A stretch of DNA of 37,478 nucleotides from Ectothiorhodospiraceae bacterium (GTDB taxonomy: Bacteria > Pseudomonadota > Gammaproteobacteria > SZUA-152). The position numbers and the translations under genes were made by a program. This document shows positions 37,111-37,478 of the stretch, in pieces. Location: contig NVUB02000166.1 of assembly GCA_002401775.2 (NCBI GenBank), forward strand, positions 1-37,478, in the 5' to 3' direction. The notes under the pieces are model-generated. The model saw nothing but the letters and a program-made list of their open reading frames with translations, searched no databases and was not told the origin of the DNA. Position 1 is the first letter of the stretch. Every line of letters begins with the position of its first letter.

Positions 37111-37478
37111 ATTCCTTAGGTTGTTCAATGCGGGGGAACATTTTGTAGTTGTTTTGGTTGCGGTGTTGTTAACGCAGAGATCGCAAAGGCGCGGAGTACG
37201 CAGAGAAAGACAAAAAGGGTTTTTTTGCGCCCTTTGTGCCTATGCATTGAATTGAACTTAACATAACACAAGCAAAATACTTCAGGTTTACGTCGCGCGT
37301 CAACTCATCGTCATACCGGCGAAGGCCGGTATCCAGAATGTCGTTATGACCACTGGATTCCAGCTTTCGTTAGAATAATAGTACTTTAGAAAGTCTGAGG
37401 TTTTGTAGGTCACGTTGCGTAGCTACGTGACATTTAACCACTGAATGTTGAGTTTACAGGATGGGTTGTGGTTAAGAT
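37111..37478. repeat. right-end gap with two interspersed repeat types
   Basis: No gene. It holds a degenerate AACGCAGAGATCGCAAAGG repeat (about 37170-37250, related to 9246-9600) and a CCGGCGAAGGCCGG ... CCACTGGATTCCAG palindrome (about 37308-37365, related to 11211-11282). The rest shows nothing I can identify. Confidence 0.65.

Overview
The window looks like a chromosomal segment of a gammaproteobacterium, probably a respiratory chemolithotroph or a versatile aerobe. The order hemF-rsmD-coaD-yfhL and the genes purD-purE-tsaC are typical of that class. They sit among many haem proteins: a CcoG, a heme-copper-oxidase fragment, a lipoprotein cytochrome c, a flavocytochrome c-like pair, a NapC-type tetrahaem cytochrome and a cytochrome-porin fusion. 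I cannot name a genus from sequence alone. No rRNA, tRNA, CRISPR array or intact transposase was seen.

Region 1 (1-6513, + strand): two small membrane proteins, a large membrane-spermidine-synthase-like protein, CcoG (cbb3 oxidase copper/maturation factor), a membrane protein with a CcoP-like transmembrane motif, a monohaem lipoprotein cytochrome and a FixH-like lipoprotein. It resembles the accessory half of a divergent cbb3-like oxidase locus whose catalytic genes may lie left of the window. Region 2 (6734-8181, - strand): a stand-alone C-terminal half of a heme-copper oxidase subunit I, coupled to an unknown protein and preceded by a 34-residue membrane microprotein.

Region 3 (8331-17228, - strand): housekeeping genes yfhL, coaD, rsmD (apparent CTG start), hemF, two tandem degenerate HD-GYP proteins, an ABM-like small protein, tsaC, purE and purD. 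Intergenic repeats and a 0.2 kb MITE-like element lie between them. Region 4 (18212-27538): a SoxW-like thioredoxin and a small membrane protein on -, then on + a LysR regulator and a six-gene set: rhodanese, GST-like protein, SAM methyltransferase, MMPL/RND transporter, LolA-like protein and outer-membrane protein. Two matching T-N11-A palindromes, one before lysR and one before the rhodanese gene, suggest that the regulator controls itself and the export set.

Region 5 (27578-31764): a DUF3565 protein, then a glycan/lipid-carrier cassette (GT-C-like polytopic protein with an apparent ATT start, methyltransferase, GtrA, GT2). After a 1.4 kb repeat-rich stretch comes region 6 (33198-36911): a Cyc2-like cytochrome-porin fusion, a FccA/SoxE-like cytochrome, a FccB/SoxF-like flavoprotein that lacks one of the two redox cysteines, and a NapC/NirT tetrahaem cytochrome. 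Together they could form an electron path from outer membrane through periplasm to the quinone pool. This is the best candidate for a poorly described system here. The window ends in a second MITE-like element and repeats.
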